Source: Kordia sp039026955 (GTDB taxonomy: Bacteria; Bacteroidota; Bacteroidia; Flavobacteriales; Flavobacteriaceae). Taken from it: a stretch of 64,000 nt of DNA. The notes under the pieces are model-generated. The model ran no database searches, was not told the DNA's origin, and worked only from the letters and a program-made list of their open reading frames with translations. Position numbers and translations under genes: made by a program. This document shows positions 15,973 through 24,749 of this stretch, in pieces; the first letter of the stretch is position 1, and every line of letters begins with the position of its first letter. Location: the NCBI GenBank assembly GCA_039026955.1, contig JBCCLH010000012.1:62001-126000 (forward strand). The letters are read 5' to 3'.

Positions 15973-18180
15973 ATGGAAATGCAACAATTTTATTACGATA
16001 ATAAAATCGTTAAAAACTTCATCTACGCAACCATCGTTTGGGGAATTGTAGGAATGTTAGTAGGACTGCTATTAGCATTCTTATTCATGTTTCCAACATG
16101 GTTTGAAGGTGTTTCGTGGTTAAGTTTTGGTCGTTTACGTCCATTACACACCAACGCAGTGATTTTTGCCTTCGTAGGGAACGCCATTTTTGCAGGAGTC
16201 TACTACTCACTCCAACGTCTGTTAAAAGCAAGAATGGCAAGCGATTTTTTAAGTAAATTCAACTTTTGGGGCTGGCAGTTCATTATTGTAGCTGCTGCAT
16301 TAACCTTACCGTTAGGATACACAACCTCCAAAGAATACGCCGAATTAGAATGGCCAATTGATATTGCAATTGCACTAGTTTGGGTAGCCTTCGGTGTCAA
16401 CATGATTTGGACGATCTTAAAAAGAAGACAACGTCACTTATATGTTGCCGTTTGGTTCTATTTGGCGACGTTTGTAACCGTAGCAGTTTTACACATATTT
16501 AACAGTTTAGAATTGCCAGTAGGCGCTTTAAAAAGTTACTCCGTATACGCAGGTGTACAAGATGCCTTGGTGCAATGGTGGTATGGACACAATGCGGTAG
16601 CATTCTTCCTTACAACACCATTTTTAGGACTCATGTATTACTTTGTGCCAAAAGCCGCGAATAGACCCATTTATTCATACCGACTTTCCATAGTACACTT
16701 CTGGTCGTTAATCTTTATCTATATCTGGGCAGGACCACACCACTTATTATACACAGCTTTGCCAGAATGGGCACAAAACTTAGGAGTTGCGTTTTCTGTG
16801 ATGTTAATTATGCCTTCTTGGGGAGGAATGATCAACGGTTTATTAACACTTCGTGGCGCGTGGGATAAAGTACGAACCGATCCTGTGTTGAAGTTCATGG
16901 TCGTGGCAATTACAGGATACGGTATGGCAACCTTTGAAGGACCAATGCTATCGTTGAAAAATGTAAATGCCATTGCACACTTCTCGGATTGGGTGATTGC
17001 ACACGTGCACGTAGGTGCCTTGGCGTGGAACGGATTCCTAACCTTTGGTATGGTGTATTGGTTAGTGCCAAGACTATTCAAAACCAAACTTTACTCTAGA
17101 GGATTGGCAAATGCACACTTCTGGATTGGAACTTTGGGAATTGTCATCTATGCATTGCCAATGTACGTTGCAGGATTTACGCAAGCGTTCATGTGGAAAC
17201 AATTTGAACCAGACGGAACGTTAGTATATCCAAACTTCTTAGAAACGGTTACGGAAATCATTCCAATGTATTGGATGCGTGCTATTGGAGGTACTTTATA
17301 CATCGTAGGGATGTTGATCTTAGCATACAATGTAGTATTGACCATTTCTAGATCAAGAAACAAAGTCACTGATGAATTGGCAGAAGCACCAGCATTGCAA
17401 CGTGTGTCTAAAAGACGTGTAAAAGGAGAAGGATGGCACACTTGGTTAGAGCGTAAGCCGATCAAATTAACCATCTACGCTACGATTGCGATTTTGATTG
17501 GAGGAATCGTGCAGATTGTACCAACAATTATGATCGACTCCAACATTCCAACAATTTCGGAAGTAAAACCATACACACCATTGGAATTAGAAGGTAGAGA
17601 CCTCTACATCCGCGAAGGTTGTGTGGGTTGTCACTCGCAAATGATTCGTCCGTTTAGAAGTGAAGTAGAACGCTATGGAGAATACTCAAAAGCAGGCGAA
17701 TTTGTCTACGATCATCCATTCCTTTGGGGAAGTAAGCGTACGGGGCCAGATTTACATCGTGAAGGTGGATTGCAAAATGATATTTGGCATTACAAACACA
17801 TGTACAATCCACGAGGAATCTATGAAAAGTCCATCATGCCAGCCTATCCATGGTTGATACGAAATGAATTAGATAAATCGAAAACACAAGATAAAATGCG
17901 TGCTATGGTTGCTTTAGGCGTTCCATACACAGACCAAGAAATTGCAGAAGCATTGCAATACATGGACGAGCAAGCCATGGGAATTGTGGAGAACTTAAAA
18001 GGCGATAGAGACTTGCTAGAATCGTTCAAAGAAGGAAGAGCAAAAGCTGCTGAAGAAGGAACTGAATTCATAGAAGTCAAAGACCGTGAAATCATTGCTT
18101 TGATTGCTTACTTGCAACGCTTAGGAACCGATATAAAAGTAAAAGATACAAAAGAAGTAGCATCACAAACTAAAAAGTAA
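15973..18180 (+). CDS. ccoN: Fused cbb3 cytochrome c oxidase subunits I and II (CcoNO)
   Basis: 735 aa. Residues about 1-480 are CcoN: twelve-helix heme-copper oxidase core with RPLHTNAVIFAF, VQWWYGHNAVAFF (CuB/heme b3 His) and AHFSDWVIAHVHVGALAW. Residues about 495-735 are CcoO: an anchor helix, then the c-heme site C550-V-G-C553-H554 (REGCVGCHSQMIRPF) and a distal Met region. The fusion replaces two separate genes and is standard in Bacteroidetes. It is the catalytic subunit reducing O2 to water with proton pumping at low oxygen. It is followed after 5 bp by ccoQ. Confidence 0.97.
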   Translation: MEMQQFYYDNKIVKNFIYATIVWGIVGMLVGLLLAFLFMFPTWFEGVSWLSFGRLRPLHTNAVIFAFVGNAIFAGVYYSLQRLLKARMASDFLSKFNFWGWQFIIVAAALTLPLGYTTSKEYAELEWPIDIAIALVWVAFGVNMIWTILKRRQRHLYVAVWFYLATFVTVAVLHIFNSLELPVGALKSYSVYAGVQDALVQWWYGHNAVAFFLTTPFLGLMYYFVPKAANRPIYSYRLSIVHFWSLIFIYIWAGPHHLLYTALPEWAQNLGVAFSVMLIMPSWGGMINGLLTLRGAWDKVRTDPVLKFMVVAITGYGMATFEGPMLSLKNVNAIAHFSDWVIAHVHVGALAWNGFLTFGMVYWLVPRLFKTKLYSRGLANAHFWIGTLGIVIYALPMYVAGFTQAFMWKQFEPDGTLVYPNFLETVTEIIPMYWMRAIGGTLYIVGMLILAYNVVLTISRSRNKVTDELAEAPALQRVSKRRVKGEGWHTWLERKPIKLTIYATIAILIGGIVQIVPTIMIDSNIPTISEVKPYTPLELEGRDLYIREGCVGCHSQMIRPFRSEVERYGEYSKAGEFVYDHPFLWGSKRTGPDLHREGGLQNDIWHYKHMYNPRGIYEKSIMPAYPWLIRNELDKSKTQDKMRAMVALGVPYTDQEIAEALQYMDEQAMGIVENLKGDRDLLESFKEGRAKAAEEGTEFIEVKDREIIALIAYLQRLGTDIKVKDTKEVASQTKK

Positions 18181-18185
18181 TCATC

Positions 18186-18380
18186 ATGTTAAAATTTGTA
18201 AAAAATCATATGGAAAGCATTACGGGTATTGAAATTTATCCGCTGATTTCCCTAGTCATCTTCTTTACCTTTTTTGTGGTGTTATTTTGGTGGGTAGTCA
18301 CTGCCAAAAAAGAATACATTACGAAAGTGAGTAATATACCATTAGACAATCACAATCCACAAAATAACCAAACGCCATGA
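18186..18380 (+). CDS. ccoQ: CcoQ-like small cbb3 subunit
   Basis: 64 aa with one transmembrane helix (PLISLVIFFTFFVVLFWWV). Its position between ccoNO and ccoP, and its size, identify it as CcoQ, which stabilises the oxidase. The stop overlaps the ccoP start (ATGA, 18377-18380), so translation is coupled. Confidence 0.85.
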   Translation: MLKFVKNHMESITGIEIYPLISLVIFFTFFVVLFWWVVTAKKEYITKVSNIPLDNHNPQNNQTP

Positions 18381-19360
18381 GAAATTTAATGCCATCTTGG
18401 GTACGCGTACTCGTCGTTTTCTTCCTAATTATGATAGGAATTGAATACTTTGTTGAATCTGGCGATAGACCAGCATTTATGGAAAACCCAGAAATCATGC
18501 TGTTCTTAGTACTCGTATTATTCATCCTCATTGCCATTGAAGGAATTGTGGCAGCTTTTGAACGAATTCTGTACAACAGTTTAGATGAAGAAGCTAAAAA
18601 ACGTTATGATGAAAACAAAGCAAAAGTGCCAGAGTTTAAGAGACTTAAAAGGATGTATGCACGCTTAGTAGATTCAAAACCAGTAGAAGAAGAAACAGAA
18701 ATTATTCTCGATCATAATTATGACGGCATCAAAGAGTTAGACAATAACTTACCGCCATGGTGGTTATACGGATTCTACGGAACAATGGTCTTTGCATTAA
18801 TTTATATGCTCAAATATCATGTGTTTGATGGTGACGGACAGTTTGTAGAACTCGAACAAGAATATGCACAAGCGCAAATTGAAATTGATCTCTACAACGC
18901 AAAGAACAATAAAAATGTGATTGACTACGAATCTGTAACCTTACTAGCAGATGCCTCTGACATTAGCGCAGGAAAACAGATCTACTTAAAAAACTGTATC
19001 TCTTGTCACAGAGAAGATGGTGGTGGAGGAATTGGTCCAAACCTAACCGACAAACACTGGATTTTAGGCGGTGGCATCAAAAATGTATTCAGTACCATCT
19101 CCAAAGGTGGACGACCAGGAAAAGGGATGAACTCGTGGACGAAACAAGGACTCAAAGCAACACAAATTCAACAAGTAGCAAGCTTTGTCTTGACCTTCCA
19201 AGGAACGACTCCAGGACCCAATGCAAAGCCTGCCGAAGGTGAAATTTGGGAAGATCCAGTAGCAAAAGAAGTCAAAGTAGAAAAAGTGACGGACTCTACT
19301 GCTGTGCCTGTGGAAGAAATCAAGGAGGCTAGTCCAGTGACTCCAGCAGAAGAAAAATAA
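18377..19360 (+). CDS. ccoP: Cbb3 oxidase subunit III, mono-heme CcoP
   Basis: 327 aa. Two N-terminal hydrophobic helices (about 8-25 and 35-55) are followed by the FixP_N motif (ELDNNLPPWWLYGFYGTMVF, about residues 120-140) with its anchor helix. A single cytochrome c domain then carries C207-I-S-C210-H211, and an acidic/Pro-rich tail ends the protein. Proteobacterial CcoP has two CxxCH sites, and only one is seen here. The extra N-terminal helices also differ from the classical subunit. It receives electrons from bc1 or soluble cytochrome c and passes them to CcoO. Confidence 0.93.
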   Translation: MRNLMPSWVRVLVVFFLIMIGIEYFVESGDRPAFMENPEIMLFLVLVLFILIAIEGIVAAFERILYNSLDEEAKKRYDENKAKVPEFKRLKRMYARLVDSKPVEEETEIILDHNYDGIKELDNNLPPWWLYGFYGTMVFALIYMLKYHVFDGDGQFVELEQEYAQAQIEIDLYNAKNNKNVIDYESVTLLADASDISAGKQIYLKNCISCHREDGGGGIGPNLTDKHWILGGGIKNVFSTISKGGRPGKGMNSWTKQGLKATQIQQVASFVLTFQGTTPGPNAKPAEGEIWEDPVAKEVKVEKVTDSTAVPVEEIKEASPVTPAEEK

Positions 19361-19379
19361 CAAGATAAAAACACACATT

Positions 19380-20804
19380 GTGGAAACACCAGAAAACGAA
19401 CGATTCAGAGATTCCATTGGAACGATAAATGAGGAGGGAAAACGTGCTTGGGTGTATCCAAAAAAGCCAAGCGGCAAATATTATGAGTGGCGTAAAATTG
19501 TTAGTTATGTCCTGCTATTCTTTCTATTTACTGCTCCTTTTATAAAAATCAACGGCAATCAGTTTTTACTGTTCAATGTGTTGGAACGCCGTTTTAATGT
19601 GTTTGGATTTCCATTTTGGCCACAAGACTTCCATATGGTTGTGATTTCAATGATCATTGGAGTTATTTTTATCACACTTTTTACAGTTGCGTTTGGACGT
19701 ATTTTTTGTGGATGGATTTGTCCGCAAACCATTTTCATGGAAATGGTCTTTCGCCGAATTGAATATTGGATTGAAGGCGATCGCGGAAAGCAAATTCGAC
19801 TCGATAAGCAAAAGTGGAATAAAGAAAAAATCAAAAAAAGACTGCTAAAATGGTCTATATTCTTACTGATTTCCTTTGCGATTGCGAATGTGTTTTTGGC
19901 GTATTTAATCGGAAGTGACGAACTCATTCAAGATATTTTAGACGGACCTTTCAAGCACTTAGGCACCTTTTTACCACTGTTGATTTTTACAGGCGTATTC
20001 TACTTTGTCTTTGCGTGGTTTCGTGAGCAAGTATGTATCATTGCGTGTCCTTACGGAAGATTGCAAGGTGTGTTACTCGATGACAAATCGATAGTAGTAG
20101 CGTACGATCACAAACGTGGTGAACGAGAAAACGGTCGTAAAAAGTTCCGTAAAAATGAAGACAGATATGAATTAGGTTTTGGCGATTGTATTGATTGTTT
20201 TCAGTGTGTACATGTCTGTCCGACGGGAATTGATATTCGAAACGGAACGCAGTTGGAATGTGTAAACTGTACCGCATGTATTGACGAATGTGATACCATC
20301 ATGGAAAAGGTAAACTTGCCCAAAGGATTGATTCGTTACACAAGTGAAGCAGAAATAGAAAAGAAAGAAAAATTCAAGTTTACGCCACGATTAAAAGGCT
20401 ATACCGCTGTATTAGGAATCTTGATTGCAGTGTTGATCGGAATGTTATTATTACGAAATGATGTAGAAGCGAATATTTTACGATTACGTGGACAATTGTA
20501 CGAGCGCAAGCCCAATGATATGATCAGCAATGTGTTTACCTACAAAGTGATCAATAAAACCACGGATGAAATTCCGAACGTACAATTTAAAATTCGCAAA
20601 GTCTCAGGAATCATACGCTTGCTTTCAGGAACGGAAGAATTTATTGTGCCAAAACAAGGATTCGCAGAAGGAACGATGTTTATAGAAATTCCAAAACATC
20701 AAATCGAAAACGGAAAAAAGCGACTCATCATCGATGTATACAGCGATGAAAAACTGATAGAAACTACTAAGATTAATTTCTTGGGACCGGCGAGTTATAA
20801 CTAG
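19380..20804 (+). CDS. ccoG: Cbb3 oxidase accessory protein CcoG (RdxA/FixG family)
   Basis: 474 aa, GTG start at 19380, 19 bp after ccoP. It has membrane helices at about 40-60, 85-110, 160-180, 195-215 and 340-360. The FeS region includes RIFCGWICPQT, then two ferredoxin-type motifs, CIDCFQCVHVCP and CVNCTACIDEC. The C-terminal about 100 residues are an Ig-like FixG_C domain. It acts as a membrane cupric reductase feeding Cu(I) to cbb3 assembly. No better start was found, and ATG is absent near the expected N-terminus. Confidence 0.93.
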   Translation: METPENERFRDSIGTINEEGKRAWVYPKKPSGKYYEWRKIVSYVLLFFLFTAPFIKINGNQFLLFNVLERRFNVFGFPFWPQDFHMVVISMIIGVIFITLFTVAFGRIFCGWICPQTIFMEMVFRRIEYWIEGDRGKQIRLDKQKWNKEKIKKRLLKWSIFLLISFAIANVFLAYLIGSDELIQDILDGPFKHLGTFLPLLIFTGVFYFVFAWFREQVCIIACPYGRLQGVLLDDKSIVVAYDHKRGERENGRKKFRKNEDRYELGFGDCIDCFQCVHVCPTGIDIRNGTQLECVNCTACIDECDTIMEKVNLPKGLIRYTSEAEIEKKEKFKFTPRLKGYTAVLGILIAVLIGMLLLRNDVEANILRLRGQLYERKPNDMISNVFTYKVINKTTDEIPNVQFKIRKVSGIIRLLSGTEEFIVPKQGFAEGTMFIEIPKHQIENGKKRLIIDVYSDEKLIETTKINFLGPASYN

Positions 20805-21072
20805 GTGTTGGGTTTTGGGTGTTTGGTCTTGGGTGTTTTCAAACGTTAGTTCGAATCTAGGGATTAGGTCTTGGGTATTAGTTATTAGATTGTTTCAAAC
20901 GTCAGTTCGAGTGTGCTGAACTTGATTCAGTATCTATCGAGAACAGTTTTGAAACCAAAACGAGAAATCGTACATAAATTTTAAAAATAGCTAGAGCTTT
21001 TTATGAGATGCTGAATCAAGTTCAGCATGACGGAGAAAAGTAATTAGTATCAAAATATAAAAACATACAAAC
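20805..21072. repeat. Repeat-rich gap between ccoG and fixH
   Basis: It contains GTTTCAAACGTCAGTTCGAG, TGAACTTGATTCAG-TATCTATCGAGAA and its inverse TGCTGAATCAAGTTCAGCATGACG, members of the dispersed palindromic families. No gene was seen. Confidence 0.65.
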
Positions 21073-21519
21073 ATGAAAATAAATTGGGGAACAGGAATTG
21101 TAATTGCGTTTATCGCTTTTATCAGCTTTATCATGTATTTCGTGGTAAACATGAATGTACAAGAAAAATACGATCACGATTTGGTAACGGATCAGTATTA
21201 CGAGGAAGAACTACAATATCAATCAAATATTGACAAAGAACGCAATGCCAAAAAATTAGCAGAAGATGTGCGTTTGAAACAAACCACAGAAGGAATTGAA
21301 ATTCAATTTCCAACAGCAGTTGACAACACCAAAATAACAGGAAAAGTGTTCTTATACCGACCATCAAACAGACAATTTGATTTCGAAATTCCTATTTCGC
21401 TGTCACATCACACATTGCTCATACCTAACAATCGTCTGTTAGGTGGTCGTTGGAACATTAAGGTAGATTGGAGTGATGGGAAAACAGAGTATTTGTTTAA
21501 GGAAGAGATTAGGTATTAA
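21073..21519 (+). CDS. fixH: FixH family protein (CcoH-like)
   Basis: 148 aa. It has one N-terminal helix (GIVIAFIAFISFIMYFVV), then the conserved VQEKYDHDLVTDQYYEEEL-type segment and a C-terminal beta domain ending in the KVDWSDG-EY motif of FixH. It is a membrane protein required for cbb3 assembly, usually paired with FixI/CcoI and FixG. It is separated from ccoG by 268 bp of repeats, and may have its own promoter. Confidence 0.9.
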   Translation: MKINWGTGIVIAFIAFISFIMYFVVNMNVQEKYDHDLVTDQYYEEELQYQSNIDKERNAKKLAEDVRLKQTTEGIEIQFPTAVDNTKITGKVFLYRPSNRQFDFEIPISLSHHTLLIPNNRLLGGRWNIKVDWSDGKTEYLFKEEIRY

Positions 21520-21529
21520 GTTGTTTTGC

Positions 21530-21624
21530 ATTCCTGCGTAGGCAGGAATCCAAAGAAGTTTGATGTGGATATCGCATTTAATGCAGAATAAAAAAAAGAA
21601 GAAGATTCCCGCCTTCGCGGGAAT
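21530..21624. repeat. Two REP-like hairpins
   Basis: ATTCCTGC-GTAG-GCAGGAAT at 21530-21549 and ATTCCCGC-CTTC-GCGGGAAT at 21605-21624. Both are perfect 8-bp palindromes with 4-nt loops, related to each other. They lie between fixH and the TauE/SafE gene. Confidence 0.8.
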
Positions 21625-21645
21625 TATAAAAATAAAATTTTTATA

Positions 21646-22347
21646 ATGATTGCAGCAGGTTTCATATTAGGATTACTCGGAAGTTTTCACTGCGTCGGTA
21701 TGTGTGGGCCGATTGCCTTTATGTTGCCTGTCGATCGTTCAAATACCTATAAAAAGGGCGCACAAATTTTATTGTACCATGTCGGGCGATTGATTTCGTA
21801 TGCTACGATCGGATTTGTTTTTGGACTGTTAGGGAAGAGTCTATACATTTTCGGAATGCAGCAACGATTATCAATCGCTATAGGTGTTTTGATGATTGTA
21901 GTGATTTTGATTCCCTACAAAACTTTTAGCAAATACAACTTTTCAAAACCTATTTTTAAAGTCATCTCGAAAGTGAAATCGAGTTTGGGAAAACAGTTCA
22001 AAAAGAAGACACTAGATACTTTTTTTACGATCGGATTTTTAAACGGATTTTTACCTTGCGGATTGGTCTATATGGCAGTTTTTGGAGCCGTTGCTACCGG
22101 AAGCATGCTCGAAGGCAGTGTATATATGCTCTTCTTTGGCTTGGGAACGATTCCGCTGATGACAACCGCAATTTACATTGGAAAGTTCTTAAATACTTCG
22201 ATAAAACGTCGCATTCAAAAAGCGATTCCTGTTTTTGTGGTGATTATTGGAATGTTGTTTATTCTTCGCGGTTTAGGGTTGGGAATTCCCTACATTTCTC
22301 CAACTCCGAATGCTGGTTTAGTGACGAATACGATGGATTGTCATTAG
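21646..22347 (+). CDS. TauE/SafE-type membrane protein of the cbb3 cluster
   Basis: 233 aa, about six membrane helices. MIAAGFILGLLGSFHCVGMCG is the hallmark start (HC-GMCGP) of the cytochrome-biogenesis-associated 'sulfite exporter TauE/SafE' / DsbD_2 group, and FLPCGLVYMA is the mirrored second motif. The Cys/Met-rich motifs suggest copper or thiol handling for oxidase assembly (inference from context). It is the last gene of the cbb3 operon. Confidence 0.88.
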   Translation: MIAAGFILGLLGSFHCVGMCGPIAFMLPVDRSNTYKKGAQILLYHVGRLISYATIGFVFGLLGKSLYIFGMQQRLSIAIGVLMIVVILIPYKTFSKYNFSKPIFKVISKVKSSLGKQFKKKTLDTFFTIGFLNGFLPCGLVYMAVFGAVATGSMLEGSVYMLFFGLGTIPLMTTAIYIGKFLNTSIKRRIQKAIPVFVVIIGMLFILRGLGLGIPYISPTPNAGLVTNTMDCH

Positions 22348-22435
22348 TATAATTTCCTACTTATACTAAAAGAAACTAGAATTCTTTTGATCTTAGCTCA
22401 GATTCCTTTAGCTTTAAACCTCATTAACATTTATT

Positions 22436-23164
22436 ATGAAGAAAAATTTACTTGTATTGCTGTGCATTTTATATGCATCTATTTCTTTCTCACAAGATAA
22501 AGAAGTAGCCGTTGTGTCATTTTACACGGATAAAATTATTGGATTTAACGATTTAGGACTTGGAAGCGAAGAACTCATTGCCGAAGTCGCCAATTTAAGA
22601 GACAATCCCGATTTTAATCTGACACCGATCTTAGAGAAATTCCACAAAGCATTCTTTGGGGAATATGCTAAAAAACTTCCTTTTACATTACTTCCAGAAT
22701 CAGAAGTAACCACGAATAAAGCGTACAAAGAATTTACTCCTAAATGGGATAAATCTGAAGAAGAACTCAAACGATACCTTGTGTACGATGGTTATAAATA
22801 TATTTACGAAGGTTTTATGGGCAAAGAAAATGAAGTCGGTATGGCAAGAATATTCAACACTGCCGATGGTGTTCTGTTTGTAGAAATCCATTTTGATTTG
22901 GTCAAAGGCTTTGGTATTGGCGGAACCGCTACTGTAAAAATGAAAGCGTACTGCCGCATGGCATTGTATAACAAAAAAGGAGAAAAAGTATTTGCAATTA
23001 ACGAATCTGCAAAGTCCAAAAAAACGGCGGTTATGGTAGGCGGAATTCCAGCGATGAGTCCTAAAAAAATTCTTCCGATGTGTGAAAGTGCAATGGAAAG
23101 ATTAATGAAGCATTTGGATAAAAAGCTGAAAAAGATTGCTAAAAAAGCAGCTAAGAAATTATAA
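22436..23164 (+). CDS. Unknown secreted protein, 242 aa
   Basis: No family recognised. The signal peptide is MKKNLLVLLCILYASISFSQ (cleavage after Ser/Gln). The mature protein is about 220 aa with an alternating alpha/beta pattern. A Gly-rich stretch (VKGFGIGGTATVKMKAYCRM) lies near residue 160-175, and a strongly basic C-terminal helix (HLDKKLKKIAKKAAKKL) ends it. The architecture recalls outer-surface or periplasmic proteins of Flavobacteriia. It is monocistronic with a terminator 30 bp downstream. Confidence 0.7.
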   Translation: MKKNLLVLLCILYASISFSQDKEVAVVSFYTDKIIGFNDLGLGSEELIAEVANLRDNPDFNLTPILEKFHKAFFGEYAKKLPFTLLPESEVTTNKAYKEFTPKWDKSEEELKRYLVYDGYKYIYEGFMGKENEVGMARIFNTADGVLFVEIHFDLVKGFGIGGTATVKMKAYCRMALYNKKGEKVFAINESAKSKKTAVMVGGIPAMSPKKILPMCESAMERLMKHLDKKLKKIAKKAAKKL

Positions 23165-23194
23165 ACTTAGTGTTTGCTGATACCATACTATTTT

Positions 23195-23238
23195 CGAGTA
23201 TTTTTAAGAACTATAAACCTTAAAAATGCTCGATTTTT
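23195..23238. terminator. Hairpin terminator after the 242-aa secreted protein gene
   Basis: CGAGTATTTTTAAG (23195-23208) pairs with CTTAAAAATGCTCG (23219-23232) with one mismatch, followed by TTTTTT. It is positioned between convergent genes, so it may act on both strands. Confidence 0.75.
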
Positions 23239-23252
23239 TATTGTTTGTTACA

Positions 23253-23564
23253 CTAGCTAAAATCACCTTTTGCCCATTTTTCTTGTAGTTCCAAATACTT
23301 CTCTTTGGGTTCGCAGGTTAACCAATTGATGTTATGTTCTTTGCATATTTTGGTGTGAAATGTAAGTCCGACAAGTGGATGTCCAATAATAAACGGCAAT
23401 GCCCAATGTCCAAACCAATACACCAATCCAAAAGAAACGCCTACATAAAAGATAAACTTTCCAGGAATTTTCCACTTAGGACGCACAAATCTGCCATTAT
23501 GGAGATAGCCCAACAGCCAAAGGATTATAGAAATGATGAGATAATAGATTTGAATATCTTTCAT
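23253..23564 (-). CDS. Small unknown membrane protein, 103 aa
   Basis: Two to three hydrophobic segments: residues about 6-20 (YYLIISIILWLLGYL), 37-55 and 57-68. A short soluble tail contains two Cys (ICKEHN and LTCEPK). No family recognised. It stands alone between the secreted protein gene and the AstE-like gene, 33 bp upstream of the latter's stop on the same strand, so it may begin a separate short transcript. Confidence 0.55.
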   Translation of the reverse strand: MKDIQIYYLIISIILWLLGYLHNGRFVRPKWKIPGKFIFYVGVSFGLVYWFGHWALPFIIGHPLVGLTFHTKICKEHNINWLTCEPKEKYLELQEKWAKGDFS

Positions 23565-23597
23565 GCTTAAATGTAGTAAAAAACCAAAACTACTACA

Positions 23598-24731
23598 TTA
23601 ATCCCTTTTAATAAAATACCACTTATCTGCTTTCAATACTTTTTTGCGATAGCCAAATAAGTGAAATATTTTCGTCGTTAAAAACGCTGCAATTTTCGGA
23701 TTCACAAAGAGTGCATTGACATTAGCAGTATCTTTTCGTACGCCAGGTAGAATTCTGAGAATATAATGCAAGTTCAATTTTCGAAAGATGCTGGAAAGTT
23801 TCAACCAAAACGTAGAAATTCGGGTAATAATAAAAAAACCATCATCACCCTGAGCTTGATACAACGGCATGAATATTTTTCCACTTACGGATGCTTTGAT
23901 CAACTCTTCATTACAGGTTGCGATATGCTGATGTTTTTCAATCGGATCAAAATTTTTAAATCCGGGTTGCATGGCAAAATCCTCTCCTTGTTGCAATTGA
24001 TAGCGATCACTGATTTCGTAAAAGTTACTCAGCGTTTCCTGTTTTGAAGTGTTTTTTTGATCTAATTTTAAATCTTGAATAACATGTTGCGGAAGTGCAT
24101 TGGCAGTTTGAAGCGCTTGCCAAATAAACAACTCGCAATTTTTGATCGCTTTCGGATCTTCATGTTGTCCCGCTTCAAATCCCAAGGCAATATATCCGAA
24201 TTCGTTGATGTAAGTCAACAGCGGACCGTCTAGATATTCTTCAATTCCTAGAATAATGGGAAGCTTGAAATTAGTCACAAATTTCCTGTTTTTCAACGAA
24301 TCGCTAATTGTAATAAACGGAATGGTTTCCGATGAGGTTGTATGCAAGTCCATGAAAACCAACGTGCCTGTGTGCGTTTGTATAATGTTTTGGATACATT
24401 CATACAACTCCGCTTGTTCTTTTTCTTCTTGCGACGTAAAACTAGTTTGCGAAGTGATTTTTTGCACCTTTTCATGTGTCCACAAACGATTCAAATCGGT
24501 TGTTTCGTACCGAATATTTTTTTGAATCGCGTTTAAATTTCCCGCCAAGGCATAAAAATTACAGTTGAGTGACACTTCATGCTGCTCAATATAGTCAATT
24601 ACGTTTTGCAATCCGTAAATTCCAGCTGGTTCATTTCCGTGAATGCCACCAATAAAAATCAAGGTTGTGGTTGCTTCCGGATGTGTTTGAAAGTATAGTA
24701 TTCGATTTAAGTCTATAGTGGGTTGATGCAT
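23598..24731 (-). CDS. Succinylglutamate desuccinylase/aspartoacylase-like M14 hydrolase
   Basis: 377 aa. Zinc-site motifs of the AstE/AspA group are present: GGIHGNEPAGI (His and Glu ligands, about residue 30) and FMDLHTTS (third ligand, about residue 125), followed by GFEAGQHED-type substrate loop. The C-terminal about 120 residues form the usual beta domain plus a helical extension with ILRILPGV. It is predicted to remove an acyl group from an N-acyl amino acid or a related amide. It follows the GCS2-CBS gene by 18 bp on the same strand, implying joint function in glutamate/gamma-glutamyl metabolism. The real substrate is unknown. Confidence 0.82.
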   Translation of the reverse strand: MHQPTIDLNRILYFQTHPEATTTLIFIGGIHGNEPAGIYGLQNVIDYIEQHEVSLNCNFYALAGNLNAIQKNIRYETTDLNRLWTHEKVQKITSQTSFTSQEEKEQAELYECIQNIIQTHTGTLVFMDLHTTSSETIPFITISDSLKNRKFVTNFKLPIILGIEEYLDGPLLTYINEFGYIALGFEAGQHEDPKAIKNCELFIWQALQTANALPQHVIQDLKLDQKNTSKQETLSNFYEISDRYQLQQGEDFAMQPGFKNFDPIEKHQHIATCNEELIKASVSGKIFMPLYQAQGDDGFFIITRISTFWLKLSSIFRKLNLHYILRILPGVRKDTANVNALFVNPKIAAFLTTKIFHLFGYRKKVLKADKWYFIKRD

Positions 24732-24749
24732 ATACAGGATTCAGGTGAA

